A stretch of DNA of 64,000 bases, taken from Nocardioides ferulae (GTDB taxonomy: Bacteria; Actinomycetota; Actinomycetes; Propionibacteriales; Nocardioidaceae). The DNA is taken from assembly GCF_003660455.1 (NCBI RefSeq), contig NZ_QZVR01000007.1, forward strand, positions 1 through 64,000. Direction: 5' to 3'. Shown one piece after another: positions 10,449 through 19,066 of this stretch. Below the pieces are notes generated by a model. That model had not been told where the DNA came from. It ran no database searches and saw only the letters and a program-made list of their open reading frames with translations. The stretch's first letter is position 1. The number at the start of each line of letters is the position of its first letter. A program made the translations under genes and the position numbers.

Positions 10449-12254
10449 TCAGGGGGCCGCGTCGGCGAGCGCGGCCACGGCCGCCCGCACCACCTCGGCC
10501 GGCAGCTTGGTGACCTCCCGGTCGTAGGTGAGCAGGCCGTTGATCTCGTCCTCGACGTCGCTGAGCTGGGTGTAGACCGTGGCGGCCAGTCCCTGCCGGA
10601 CCGCCGGCGCGAGCCGGCGACGGTGCAGCCGCAGGAACGCCTCGGCCAGCGCGCCCGCGTCGCGCATCCGGCGGTAGCCGAAGCTCTTCTCCCCCCACGT
10701 GTGCCCGGGCACGGCCAGCGCGTAGCCGCCGTACTCGGTGAGCGCCAGCACCCGCGGCTCCCGGCGCCGCCGGACCGCCCTCGGCACCCGGAAGGGGCGG
10801 AAGTAGACGTGCAGGCTGCGCAGGTCGCCCGCGCCCTGGTCGTGCCAGCCGCTGGCGTGGTCGACCGGCCGGGTCGGGTCGAGCGCCGCCACCTCGCCCG
10901 CGATCCGGGCGGCGTCGAACTGCCCCCAGCCCTCGTTGAACGGCACCCACACCGCCAGCGAGGTGGCGCTGCGCAGGTGCTCGACCAGCTCGCGCAGCTC
11001 CCGTTCGTACGCCGCGCGGCCGGCGCTGTCTGCCCGGCCGAACCGCCGGTGGCCACGCGCACCGGTGTCACGCAGCCGCACGAACGGCGCGACCGCCGGC
11101 GCGGTGACCACGCCGGGACGGTAGGCCGCGCCGCCGTTGACGGCGTCCTGCCACACCAGCATCCCGAGCCGGTCGCAGTGGTGGTACCACCGCAGCGGCT
11201 CGACCTTGATGTGCTTGCGCAGCATCGTGAACCCGAGCCGCTTCATCTCGGCGATGTCGTGCACCATCGCCGCATCGGCCGGCGGCGTGTAGAGACCGTC
11301 GGGCCAGTAGCCCTGGTCGAGCACGCCGACCTGGAGGAACGGCTCGCCGTTGAGCAGCAGTCGCGGCCGGCCGTCGGCGCCGGGCCCGACGCCGAACGAG
11401 CGCATCCCGACCTGGCCGGTCACCCGGTCGGCGCCGGCGCGGACGGTCACCTCGTAGAGGAACGGGTCGTCGGGGTGCCAGGGCCGGATCTCGTCGAGCG
11501 CCACCCGGGTCGGCGTGCCGGTGACCACCTCGGCACGGCCGGTCACCCGCTCGCCGGCACGCACCTCCACCTCGGCCGGGACCGGGGCGGGCCCGTCCAG
11601 ATGCACGGTGACCTCGAGCTCTCCGGCGGCCAGGTCAGGGGTCAGCACCAGCCGCTCGACGTACGTCTCCGGCACGGTCTCGAGCCAGACCGTCTGCCAG
11701 ATGCCGGACTGGGGGGTGTACCAGATGCCGCCGCGGCGGGTGCGCTGCTTCCCGCGCGAGCGCGGGCCGGCATCGGTCTCGTCCTCGACCGCGACGACCA
11801 CCGTGAGCGAGCCATCGGGGGCCACCGCGTCGGTGACCTCGCAGCGCACCGGCAGGTAGCCACCCTCGTGCCGGCCCACCTCGTCCAACCGGTCGGTGTC
11901 CGGGCCGGCCAGCACCCGGCAGACCTGGTCGACGGCGCCGAGGTGGAGCAGCACCCGCTCCCCCGCGGCCGCTCGCAGCGGGGCGGGGAGCGATACGGTG
12001 CGGTGGTACCAGATGGTCTCGCCGGGTCGGAGCGCGCGACCCACGCCCGACAGCGGCGCCTCCGGGGAGAACGGCACCACGATCTCGCCGTCCCAGGTCG
12101 CGGGCGTGGGGTCGTCGAGCCGCCCCGCCACGATCGCGTAGGACCAGCGGCCGTTGAGGTTGAGCCAGCGCTCCCGGAACAGCTGCGGTCGAGGGTGCTC
12201 GGGCAGGGTGGCGTCCGGGTCGAGTGCGCGACCCCACCGGGTCAGCATGGTCAC
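10449..12254 (-). CDS. glycoside hydrolase family 2 protein (beta-galactosidase/glucuronidase-like)
   Basis: A 601-residue retaining glycosidase. Residues ~30-190 form the sugar-binding jelly roll (NLNGRWSY, then GGIWYTPQSGIWQTVWLE), ~190-290 the immunoglobulin-like domain, and the rest a TIM barrel. The catalytic acid/base is Glu441 in FNEGWGQ and the nucleophile Glu507 in LTEYGGY. There is no signal peptide, so it acts on an imported sugar. A GTG overlapping the upstream transporter stop (GTGA) has a GGAG site 8 bases away; an ATG two codons later is an alternative. Coupling to an MFS transporter suggests uptake then hydrolysis of a beta-glycoside. Exact sugar unknown. Confidence 0.88.
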   Translation of the reverse strand: MTMLTRWGRALDPDATLPEHPRPQLFRERWLNLNGRWSYAIVAGRLDDPTPATWDGEIVVPFSPEAPLSGVGRALRPGETIWYHRTVSLPAPLRAAAGERVLLHLGAVDQVCRVLAGPDTDRLDEVGRHEGGYLPVRCEVTDAVAPDGSLTVVVAVEDETDAGPRSRGKQRTRRGGIWYTPQSGIWQTVWLETVPETYVERLVLTPDLAAGELEVTVHLDGPAPVPAEVEVRAGERVTGRAEVVTGTPTRVALDEIRPWHPDDPFLYEVTVRAGADRVTGQVGMRSFGVGPGADGRPRLLLNGEPFLQVGVLDQGYWPDGLYTPPADAAMVHDIAEMKRLGFTMLRKHIKVEPLRWYHHCDRLGMLVWQDAVNGGAAYRPGVVTAPAVAPFVRLRDTGARGHRRFGRADSAGRAAYERELRELVEHLRSATSLAVWVPFNEGWGQFDAARIAGEVAALDPTRPVDHASGWHDQGAGDLRSLHVYFRPFRVPRAVRRRREPRVLALTEYGGYALAVPGHTWGEKSFGYRRMRDAGALAEAFLRLHRRRLAPAVRQGLAATVYTQLSDVEDEINGLLTYDREVTKLPAEVVRAAVAALADAAP

Positions 12255-13540
12255 GAGACCGGCTCCAGCGCCGCGGCCCGCAGCTCGAGGCGCCGGGCGA
12301 GCAGCGCGAGCGGCAGCACGACGGCGAGCACCGCGGCGGCCGCCAGGAAGATGCCCGGAGTGGGCACCTGCCGCTCCACCCCCAGATCGGTGTAGGTGCG
12401 CCCGGACCCGTGGATGACCGCGGCGCCGAGGAACGGCCCGACCACCATCGGCACCAGCACCGCGAAGACCATCCGCAGGCCCTGCACCTGGCCGGCGCGG
12501 TCGCGCGGCGTGTGGTCGCGCACGAACGAGCCGACGGCGGCCAGCACCAGCATCATCCCGCCGATCGTCACCAGTCCGGCGAGGATGACCGCCGCCATGC
12601 CGCGGGCCGGGAACATCAGCAGCAGCCCGGCCGCATAGATCGCGACCGCCGGGAACACCGCCCGCAGCTTGCCCATCCGGTCGATCAACCGGCCGCCCAG
12701 CACCGCCACCACGGTGGCACCGCCCAGCACCACGGCCAGCACGAGCGCGTAGCCGTCGATGCGCAGCGTCTTCTGCAGATAGATGATCAGGAACGGCAGG
12801 AACACCTGGGTCGCGGTGCCGACCACGGCCCACATCACCAACGCCAGGTAGAGCACCGGGTTCGCGCGCACGGCGGAGGGGCGCAGCCCGTGCAGCACCG
12901 AGCCGAGGTAGCCCTCGGGGCTGCGCCGCAGCGCCGGCGCGTCGCGCACCGTGAACCAGGCGAGCACCCCGGCCGCCGCCACCAGCAGCCCGATCGAGCC
13001 GAAGAACGCCCGCCAGTCGTCGCGCTGGGCCAGCCAGTCGAACCCGCCGAAGACGATCAGCATCGACACCAGGGCCAGCGGCGCGACCACCCCCTCGACG
13101 CGGCCACGGACGTCGGGGGTGGTGATGTCGGTGATCCAGGCCTGGTACGCCGCGTCGTTGGCGCCGGCGCCCAGGAACGACATCAGGCAGTCGAGCAGCA
13201 CGACCGCGACCACCGCGAACGCCACCGCGTCGCCCACCGGAGCCCAGGTCGCGACCGCGTCGGCGCTGAGGAGGCCGAAGCCGGCGGTGGTCAGCCCCCA
13301 GGCGACGTAGCCGAGGGCGATGAACCGGCGCCGGGTGCCCGCCCGGTCGGAGGCGGCACCGACCAGCATCGCCGCCACCGTGGCGGTGACCGCGCTGGCG
13401 GCCACCAGCACCGCTGTGACGGTCGGGTCGTCGGTGATCGTCTCGTAGACGAACAGGTTGAGGTACATGTTCTCGACCGTCCAGGCGAGCTGGCCAGCCA
13501 GGCCGAGCACGACGACGAGGGTCCACGTGCGGCGAGTCAC
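12251..13540 (-). CDS. MFS transporter coupled to GH2 hydrolase
   Basis: A 429-residue major facilitator with about 12 hydrophobic segments. The loop between TM2 and TM3 reads GAASDRAGTRRRF, and the equivalent loop in the second half reads GGRLIDRMGKLR, both versions of the GxxxDRxGRR motif. Its stop overlaps the start of the glycoside hydrolase, so it most likely imports the glycoside that enzyme cleaves. The GTG start is preceded 6 bases upstream by TAGAGT (13547-13552), which could be a separate leaderless promoter within the end of the upstream gene. Substrate inferred from context only. Confidence 0.85.
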   Translation of the reverse strand: MTRRTWTLVVVLGLAGQLAWTVENMYLNLFVYETITDDPTVTAVLVAASAVTATVAAMLVGAASDRAGTRRRFIALGYVAWGLTTAGFGLLSADAVATWAPVGDAVAFAVVAVVLLDCLMSFLGAGANDAAYQAWITDITTPDVRGRVEGVVAPLALVSMLIVFGGFDWLAQRDDWRAFFGSIGLLVAAAGVLAWFTVRDAPALRRSPEGYLGSVLHGLRPSAVRANPVLYLALVMWAVVGTATQVFLPFLIIYLQKTLRIDGYALVLAVVLGGATVVAVLGGRLIDRMGKLRAVFPAVAIYAAGLLLMFPARGMAAVILAGLVTIGGMMLVLAAVGSFVRDHTPRDRAGQVQGLRMVFAVLVPMVVGPFLGAAVIHGSGRTYTDLGVERQVPTPGIFLAAAAVLAVVLPLALLARRLELRAAALEPVS

Positions 13541-13549
13541 GGTCGGACT

Positions 13550-14779
13550 CTAGAGGGAGGCACGCTCCGCGCGGGCGCGTTCGAGCGCGTGACGTGCGGG
13601 ACGCTGCAGGGCCGCGCTCACCAGCACCGCCAGCACCGTCGCGGCCACGGTCACCGCGAACGCGGCCTGGTGGCCGTGCCGGTCGGCGAGCTGCCCGGCG
13701 ACCGCCGCGCCCACGGCGTACCCGACCCCGGCGGCGCCGGCGATCAGTGTCATCCCCATCGCCACCCGGGCGCCGGGCAGGATCCGCTCACCCAGGGTGA
13801 ACACGCTGATCATGTAGGGCGCGACGCCGAAGCCCAGGGCCAGCACCACGAGCACGAGCGCGAGGAGCGAGTCCACGGCCAGCAGCGGGGCGGAGAGCAC
13901 GAGCAGCGCCGCGGCCGCGACCAGCAGCCGGCGCTCGTGACCGAGCCGTTCGGGCAGCAGCACGGTCGCCAGGCCGGCCAGCACGCTGCCGACGCCCAGC
14001 AGGCTGTGCACCAGGCCGGCCACGCCGGGACGGCCGACCTCCGCGGCGAGCGCGGTGGTGCCGGTCTGGGTGGCGCCGAAGAGGATGCCGACGCACAGCA
14101 TCGCCGGGAGGAGCGCGAACAGCAGCCTCGGGAGCCCGCCCCCGCCGGCGGTCCGGGGCCCCGAGGCCCGGGTCATCCGGGCGGTGGGGTGCAGCGCGAA
14201 CGCGGTGCCGAAGACCGCGAGCAGGACGGCCGCGGTGAGGACCGCCCCGGGCGGCGAGACCAGCACGACGAGCATGCCGACCAGCGCGGGGCCGAGCACG
14301 AAGGAGGCCTCGTCGGCGGCGCCCTCGTAGGAGAACGCGGCGTCCATCAGCCGCAGCCGCGGCTGGCCGGGGCGTTCGGTGATCGGCCGCCAGCGGACGC
14401 GAGCGAGCGGGCCGACCTGCGGCAGGGCGAGCCCGGCGCCGGCGGCGACCGCCACCAGCACCGGCGCGGGCCGGTCGTTGCCCGCGATAGCGACGAGCCC
14501 GGCCAGGGCGGCCGCGCCGACCAGCGACTGGGTCAGCACCACGGGCCGCTGGCCGTGCCGGTCGGCCAGCATGCCGGCGAACGGCGCCCCGACCGCGTTC
14601 GTGACCGCGAGGGCTCCGGCGGCGAGCCCGCCGGTGCCGTAGCTGCCGGTGGCGTCGGAGACGAGCAGCAGCGTGCCCATCTGGCTCATGGCCAGCGGCA
14701 GCCGCCCGACGAAGGCGACCAGCACGTAGAGGGGTCCGGTGAGCGCGAACAGGCGCCGGTAGGAGGCGAGGGGTGACAC
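13550..14779 (-). CDS. MFS transporter, drug-efflux-like
   Basis: A 409-residue major facilitator with 12 predicted membrane segments and the motif GMLADRHGQRP between TM2 and TM3, repeated as GQLADRHGHQ late in the protein. The group resembles putative efflux permeases rather than sugar importers. The GTG at 14779 has an AAGGA ribosome site 7 bases upstream; an earlier in-frame TTG at 14833 would fall inside the structured leader. It lies 9 bp upstream of the next MFS gene on the same strand. The leader can fold so that its ribosome site is blocked, which suggests regulated expression. Confidence 0.82.
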   Translation of the reverse strand: MSPLASYRRLFALTGPLYVLVAFVGRLPLAMSQMGTLLLVSDATGSYGTGGLAAGALAVTNAVGAPFAGMLADRHGQRPVVLTQSLVGAAALAGLVAIAGNDRPAPVLVAVAAGAGLALPQVGPLARVRWRPITERPGQPRLRLMDAAFSYEGAADEASFVLGPALVGMLVVLVSPPGAVLTAAVLLAVFGTAFALHPTARMTRASGPRTAGGGGLPRLLFALLPAMLCVGILFGATQTGTTALAAEVGRPGVAGLVHSLLGVGSVLAGLATVLLPERLGHERRLLVAAAALLVLSAPLLAVDSLLALVLVVLALGFGVAPYMISVFTLGERILPGARVAMGMTLIAGAAGVGYAVGAAVAGQLADRHGHQAAFAVTVAATVLAVLVSAALQRPARHALERARAERASL

Positions 14780-14780
14780 G

Positions 14781-14867
14781 GGTGGGTCCTTGGAGGGTGC
14801 GCAGAGGGAGGCGCGCGCCGAACCCACCTCCAACGACGCGCAGGGACCCTGTGCGCCGTGAAGTCTA
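14781..14867 (-). promoter_or_regulatory. promoter and structured leader of the MFS gene
   Basis: On the minus strand a TAGACT -10 (14862-14867) would start a leader of about 75 nt. A segment UUGGAGG (14833-14827) can pair with CCUCCAA (14796-14790), which touches the AAGGA ribosome site (14791-14787). The overlapping GGUGGGU can instead pair with ACCCACC (14787-14781), between the ribosome site and start codon. The two pairings exclude each other. This resembles an RNA switch but matches no class I know. Confidence 0.4.
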
Positions 14868-14884
14868 GCGCCGTGGCGGCGTCG

Positions 14885-15865
14885 CTACTGCTTCGCCGCC
14901 GGCACCGCGGACCCCTGGTGGGCCGACCAGGCGGAGGAGACCATCTCGCGCAGGGAGTGCCGCATCCGCCAGTCGAGGTCGCGGGCGGCCAGGTCGCCGG
15001 AGGCGACGATCCGGGCCGGGTCGCCGGGCCTGCGGTCCGTGATCACCGGGTCGAAGTCGATGCCGGTGACCTCACGGACGGTGTCCATGATCTCGCGCAC
15101 CGAGGTGCCGTCGCCGGAGCCGAGGTTGTAGATCCGCTCGACCGGCTCGCCGCCCGCCAGCCGCCGCGCCGCCGCGACGTGGGCCTCGGCGAGGTCGACG
15201 ACGTGCACGTAGTCGCGCACGCAGGTGCCGTCGGGCGTCGGGTAGTCGTCGCCGTTGATCTGGGGCGTCCGGCCGCTCGCGAGCATCTCGAACACCCGCG
15301 GGAACAGGTTGTGGGGGCTGGCGTCGAACAGGTCGACCGAGCCGGAGCCGACCACGTTGAAGTAGCGCAGGCTGGTGTGGTGCAGCCCGTGCGCCCGACC
15401 GGCGGCACGCAGCATCCACTCGCCGATCAGCTTGGTCTCACCGTAGGGCGACTCGGGCATGGTGGGCGTCTGCTCGGTGACCACCGGCACGTCGGGGGTG
15501 CCGTAGGTCGCGGCGCTGGAGGAGAACACCATCTTGTCGACGCCGAGCGCCTGCATGCAGCTGAGCAGCGTGACCATGCCGGACACGTTCTGCTCGTAGG
15601 TGTGCAGCGGGCGCTCGACCGAGACTCCGGCGTACTTGAACCCGGCGATGTGCACGACCCCGTCGACTTCGTACTCCTGGAGGGTGTGGTCGACCAGCTT
15701 GGCGTCGAGCACACTGCCCTGCACCAGCTCGACGCCCGGCGGGACGAAGCTCTCGAACCCCGTGGACAGGTCGTCGAGGACCACGACCGGCAGGTCCGCC
15801 TCGACCATCGCACGCACGACGTGCGAGCCGATGTAGCCCGCGCCTCCGGTCACCAACCAGGTCAT
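14885..15865 (-). CDS. galE: UDP-glucose 4-epimerase
   Basis: A 326-residue extended short-chain dehydrogenase that interconverts UDP-glucose and UDP-galactose with bound NAD. The Rossmann motif GGAGYIGSH opens the protein, the catalytic Ser lies in FSSSAATYG and the Tyr/Lys pair in YGETK. The FNVVG and [11 protein letters not shown] segments are typical of GalE. Length is standard. A TAGCGT -10 (15872-15877) lies 6 bases before the ATG, pointing to a leaderless message. It could supply UDP-galactose for cell-wall or surface glycans; the nearby GH2 gene may or may not be related. Confidence 0.94.
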   Translation of the reverse strand: MTWLVTGGAGYIGSHVVRAMVEADLPVVVLDDLSTGFESFVPPGVELVQGSVLDAKLVDHTLQEYEVDGVVHIAGFKYAGVSVERPLHTYEQNVSGMVTLLSCMQALGVDKMVFSSSAATYGTPDVPVVTEQTPTMPESPYGETKLIGEWMLRAAGRAHGLHHTSLRYFNVVGSGSVDLFDASPHNLFPRVFEMLASGRTPQINGDDYPTPDGTCVRDYVHVVDLAEAHVAAARRLAGGEPVERIYNLGSGDGTSVREIMDTVREVTGIDFDPVITDRRPGDPARIVASGDLAARDLDWRMRHSLREMVSSAWSAHQGSAVPAAKQ

Positions 15866-16127
15866 CTGGGCACGCTATCGCGAGGCTCGGCCGGGTCGGG
15901 GGACGACGCGCGACTCGGATGTCCCGACTGCGCAGTCAGCGCGGCTCGTTATGCGAGGAGCGGCCCGTGACCTGGGACACCATCGGTCAGGCTGGTCCTC
16001 CGGCGGCCGATCGGCACCGCGACGGCCCGGGGGGGGTGGTCCGTCGAGGCTCCCTCGAGCCTCGTTCTCGGGCCATCACTCGGCCGGCCGGCTCGGGAGG
16101 CGCGGCAGCACGGAGGAGTCCACCGGC
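15866..16127. other. intergenic region between galE and the chemoreceptor gene
   Basis: No convincing gene is seen. A short hairpin, CGAGGCT-N6-AGCCTCG (16045-16064), lies about 65 bases before the chemoreceptor start and could be an operator or leader structure. I looked for a c-di-GMP riboswitch and did not find its conserved core. Confidence 0.5.
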
Positions 16128-17792
16128 ATGTCCGCCCCCACAACCTCATCGATGCAAGCGCGCCCCGCCGCCGACCGCCCCGCCGCCGACCGCCGGCGTT
16201 CGCGTCTGGTCGGCTGGTTCGACGACCTCAGGCTGCGCTCCAAGGTGCTCCTGGTGGCCGCTCTGGGCCTGCTGCTCGCGGGCGGCATCGGTGGCGTGTC
16301 GGTGATGCAGATGGGGAAGCTCGCCGACGAGGCCGCCGCGATCGAGCGGGAGGGCCTGGAGCCGATCGCGCACATCGGGCTGGTGCGGCAGGCGTTCCTG
16401 CAGACCCGGGTGGACGCCCTGGCCGACGAGATGGCCACCGAGGAGGGACCCGCGCACGAGGCCTACCTCGCCGACGTCGAGGCGATGGAGGCGGCGCTGG
16501 CCACCCTCGAGCGTGAGGTGGACCTCGACGAGACCGACCAGGCCAAGCTGGCCGAGTTCCGTGCGGACTGGGCTGCGTACACCGAGCTGGCCGGCGGGCC
16601 GGTGCTCGACCTGGCCCGCGACCGCCGCTGGACCGCGCTGGCCGAGCTGCGCGAGGCCGAGGTCGCTCCGTTGGCGACCTCGCTGCACGAGACGCTGGAC
16701 TGGCTGGAGGACATGATCGCCGGGGAGGCCGTCGCGGCGGTCGAGGAGGCCGAGGCCACCTACGCCGCCGCGCGCACCACGCTCTTCCTGGTGCTCGGGG
16801 TCGGCCTGCTGGTCTCGATCGGCCTGTCCCTGGTCGTCGCCCGCCGCATCGCCGGACCCATCGTGGCCACCGCAACCGCCCTACGCGGACTCGCCGCCGG
16901 CGAACTCACCCAACACCTCGACCTCGACTCCAAAGACGAAGTCGGCCAAATGGCCACCGCCCTCAACACCGCCAGCGACCGCCTCGCCGAAGCCATGACC
17001 AACATGGCCGACAACGCCGGATCCCTCGCCTCCGCCGCCGAAGAGCTCTCCGCCGTCTCCAACCAGATGTCCGGCTCCGCCGGCGAGACCGCCACCCAGA
17101 CCGAACTCGTCTCCGCCGCCGCCGAACAAGTCTCCCGCAACGTCCAGACCGTCGCCGCCGGCACCGAAGAGATGTCCGCCTCCATCCGCGAGATCGCCAC
17201 CAACGCCACCAGCGCCGCCGGCGTCGCCACCCAAGCCGTCGAAGTCGCCGAAACCACCAACACCACCGTCGCCAAACTCGGCCAGTCCTCCATCGAAGTC
17301 GGCAACGTCGTCAAGGTCATCACCTCCATCGCCGAACAGACCAACCTCCTCGCCCTCAACGCCACCATCGAAGCCGCCCGCGCCGGCGAAGCCGGCAAGG
17401 GCTTCGCCGTCGTCGCCAACGAAGTCAAAGAGCTCGCCCAGGAGACCAGCCGCGCCACCGAAGACATCAGCACCCGCATCCAGGCCATCCAGACCGACAC
17501 CGAGGCCGCCGTGCAGGCCATCGCCCACATCTCCACCATCATCGCCGAGATCAGCGACGCCCAGACCACCATCGCCTCAGCCGTCGAGGAGCAGACCGCC
17601 ACCACCAACGAGATGAGCCGCAACGTCAACGAAGCCGCCCTCGGCGCAGGCGACATCGCCCAAAACATCACCGGCGTCGCCCGCACCACCAACGACACCA
17701 CCGCCGCCGCGAACTCCACCAGCCAAGCCGCCGGAGAGCTCGCCCGCATGGCCGCCGAGATGCAACGACTCGTCAGCGGGTTCAAGTACTAG
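16128..17792 (+). CDS. methyl-accepting chemotaxis protein
   Basis: A 554-residue membrane chemoreceptor. TM1 is around residues 38-58, followed by a ~150-residue helical extracellular four-helix-bundle domain rich in Ala, Glu and Leu, TM2 ([20 protein letters not shown]), a HAMP domain starting RRIAGPI, and the MA signalling domain with the kinase-contact tip [19 protein letters not shown]. It would signal to CheA/CheW, not in this window. From the HAMP domain on, codon use switches sharply from GAG/CAG to GAA/CAA, as if the signalling half had a separate history. A GGAGGA site lies 10 bases before the ATG. Confidence 0.92.
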   Translation: MSAPTTSSMQARPAADRPAADRRRSRLVGWFDDLRLRSKVLLVAALGLLLAGGIGGVSVMQMGKLADEAAAIEREGLEPIAHIGLVRQAFLQTRVDALADEMATEEGPAHEAYLADVEAMEAALATLEREVDLDETDQAKLAEFRADWAAYTELAGGPVLDLARDRRWTALAELREAEVAPLATSLHETLDWLEDMIAGEAVAAVEEAEATYAAARTTLFLVLGVGLLVSIGLSLVVARRIAGPIVATATALRGLAAGELTQHLDLDSKDEVGQMATALNTASDRLAEAMTNMADNAGSLASAAEELSAVSNQMSGSAGETATQTELVSAAAEQVSRNVQTVAAGTEEMSASIREIATNATSAAGVATQAVEVAETTNTTVAKLGQSSIEVGNVVKVITSIAEQTNLLALNATIEAARAGEAGKGFAVVANEVKELAQETSRATEDISTRIQAIQTDTEAAVQAIAHISTIIAEISDAQTTIASAVEEQTATTNEMSRNVNEAALGAGDIAQNITGVARTTNDTTAAANSTSQAAGELARMAAEMQRLVSGFKY

Positions 17793-17827
17793 AGCAACCA
17801 GCAGCCCGCTGCGCGCCAGCGTCCAGG

Positions 17828-17866
17828 TGTGCGGTTCGGTGTCGGCATCCGGCACCGAACCGCACA
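17828..17866. terminator. bidirectional terminator between chemoreceptor and radical SAM genes
   Basis: A 14-bp perfect stem, TGTGCGGTTCGGTG paired with CACCGAACCGCACA, encloses a short loop with further internal pairing. It sits between convergent stops at 17792 and 17873. Confidence 0.85.
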
Positions 17867-17872
17867 TCAGGC

Positions 17873-19066
17873 TCAGGAGGAGTGAACCGCCTGGCCCGGG
17901 CGTGCGTGCGGCTCGTCCACCCCGGGGGGCACATAGACACAGGTGGGGTCCGAGCCGAGCAGGTCACCGGTGACAGCGTAGGCGTGGGAGCGGGAGCCCC
18001 CGCACAAGTCGCGGAACTCGCAGACCCCGCACTTGCCGTGGAACCCGGCCGGGTCGCGCAGCGAGGTCAGCACCGGATCGGTGCGGTAGATCTCGCGGAA
18101 GCTGCGCTCGGTGACGTTGCCGCAGCGCTGCGGGAGGAAGCCGGAGGGGTAGACATCGCCGACGTGGTCGATGAACGCGAAGCCGCGCCCGGAGTTCACG
18201 TCGATCGGCGGTCGCGGCCGCCGCGTCTGCCCCGCCCTGCCCTGTCGCAGGTCGGCGGTGGCGGCGCTCAGCTGGTGGTAGAGGTCTCCGAGCTCCACCT
18301 GCTCCCCGCGGGCCCGCTGGATCGCGACCCGGCGGTAGTGCGGAGCCTCGGTGGCCTTGACCGCGACCAGGTCGGAGACGTCGTGCAGCCAGTGCAACAC
18401 GTCCTCGACCTCGGGCGCCGACAGCGGCGTGAGCGCGGTACCCCGCCCGGTCGGAACCAGGAAGAACACGCTCCACAGCGCTGCGCCCAGGTCGAGGACC
18501 GTGCGCAGCACGTCGGGCAGCTCGTCGACGGTGCCGCGGGTGACGGTGGTGTTGATCTGCAGCCGGTAGCCGGCCTCCTTGACCCAGCGCGCGGCGCGCA
18601 TGGTGTCGTCGTACACGCCGGGGACGCCGCGGAACGAGTCGTGGGTGCCGGCGACCGCGCCGTCCAGCGACAGGGAGAGCGCCACGGCCCCGGCGTCGCG
18701 CAGCTCCGCCAGGACGTCGGGGGTGAGCCGCGGGGTGACCGACGGCGAGAGCGCCACGTGCAGGCCCAGCCCGGTGCCGTAGCGCACCAGCTCGGGCAGG
18801 TCGGGCCGCTCGAACGGATCGCCGCCGGTGAGGACGACGATCGGGAACGGCTTGCCGAACCCGGCGATGTCGTCGAGGAGGGCCTTGCCCTGGACGGTGG
18901 TGAGCTGCCGCGGGTGTGCGCGGTGCTGGGCGTCGGCACGGCAGTGCCGGCACACGAGCGCACAGGCGCGGGTGACCTCCCAGATCGTGATCATCGGCCG
19001 GTCGCCCGGGTCGTGGTGCAGCTGACGCACCGCGGGGCGGGTCTCGGCACGGCTCTGGACGGTCAT
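17873..19066 (-). CDS. radical SAM/SPASM protein linked to haem synthesis
   Basis: A 397-residue radical SAM enzyme. The [4Fe-4S]-binding CxxxCxxC motif is CALVCRHC near residue 35, followed by the GGDPF and DGAVAGTHD barrel motifs. A C-terminal SPASM-like region has clustered cysteines (QRCGN, GKCGVCEFRDLCGG, DPTC) for an auxiliary cluster. The family resembles AhbD/NirJ haem-modifying enzymes. The ATG overlaps the cgoX stop as ATGA, so the two are coupled. CgoX makes coproporphyrin, so a role in haem synthesis or modification is plausible but unproven. Confidence 0.85.
   Translation of the reverse strand: MTVQSRAETRPAVRQLHHDPGDRPMITIWEVTRACALVCRHCRADAQHRAHPRQLTTVQGKALLDDIAGFGKPFPIVVLTGGDPFERPDLPELVRYGTGLGLHVALSPSVTPRLTPDVLAELRDAGAVALSLSLDGAVAGTHDSFRGVPGVYDDTMRAARWVKEAGYRLQINTTVTRGTVDELPDVLRTVLDLGAALWSVFFLVPTGRGTALTPLSAPEVEDVLHWLHDVSDLVAVKATEAPHYRRVAIQRARGEQVELGDLYHQLSAATADLRQGRAGQTRRPRPPIDVNSGRGFAFIDHVGDVYPSGFLPQRCGNVTERSFREIYRTDPVLTSLRDPAGFHGKCGVCEFRDLCGGSRSHAYAVTGDLLGSDPTCVYVPPGVDEPHARPGQAVHSS

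Noticed and set aside
15866..16127. c-di-GMP riboswitch before the chemoreceptor
   Set aside because: The conserved GEMM core sequences are absent; only a simple hairpin is present.
16760..17785. 341-codon minus-strand frame opposite the chemoreceptor
   Set aside because: It mirrors the codon pattern of the signalling domain and has a Val/Ser/Ala-biased composition without motifs.
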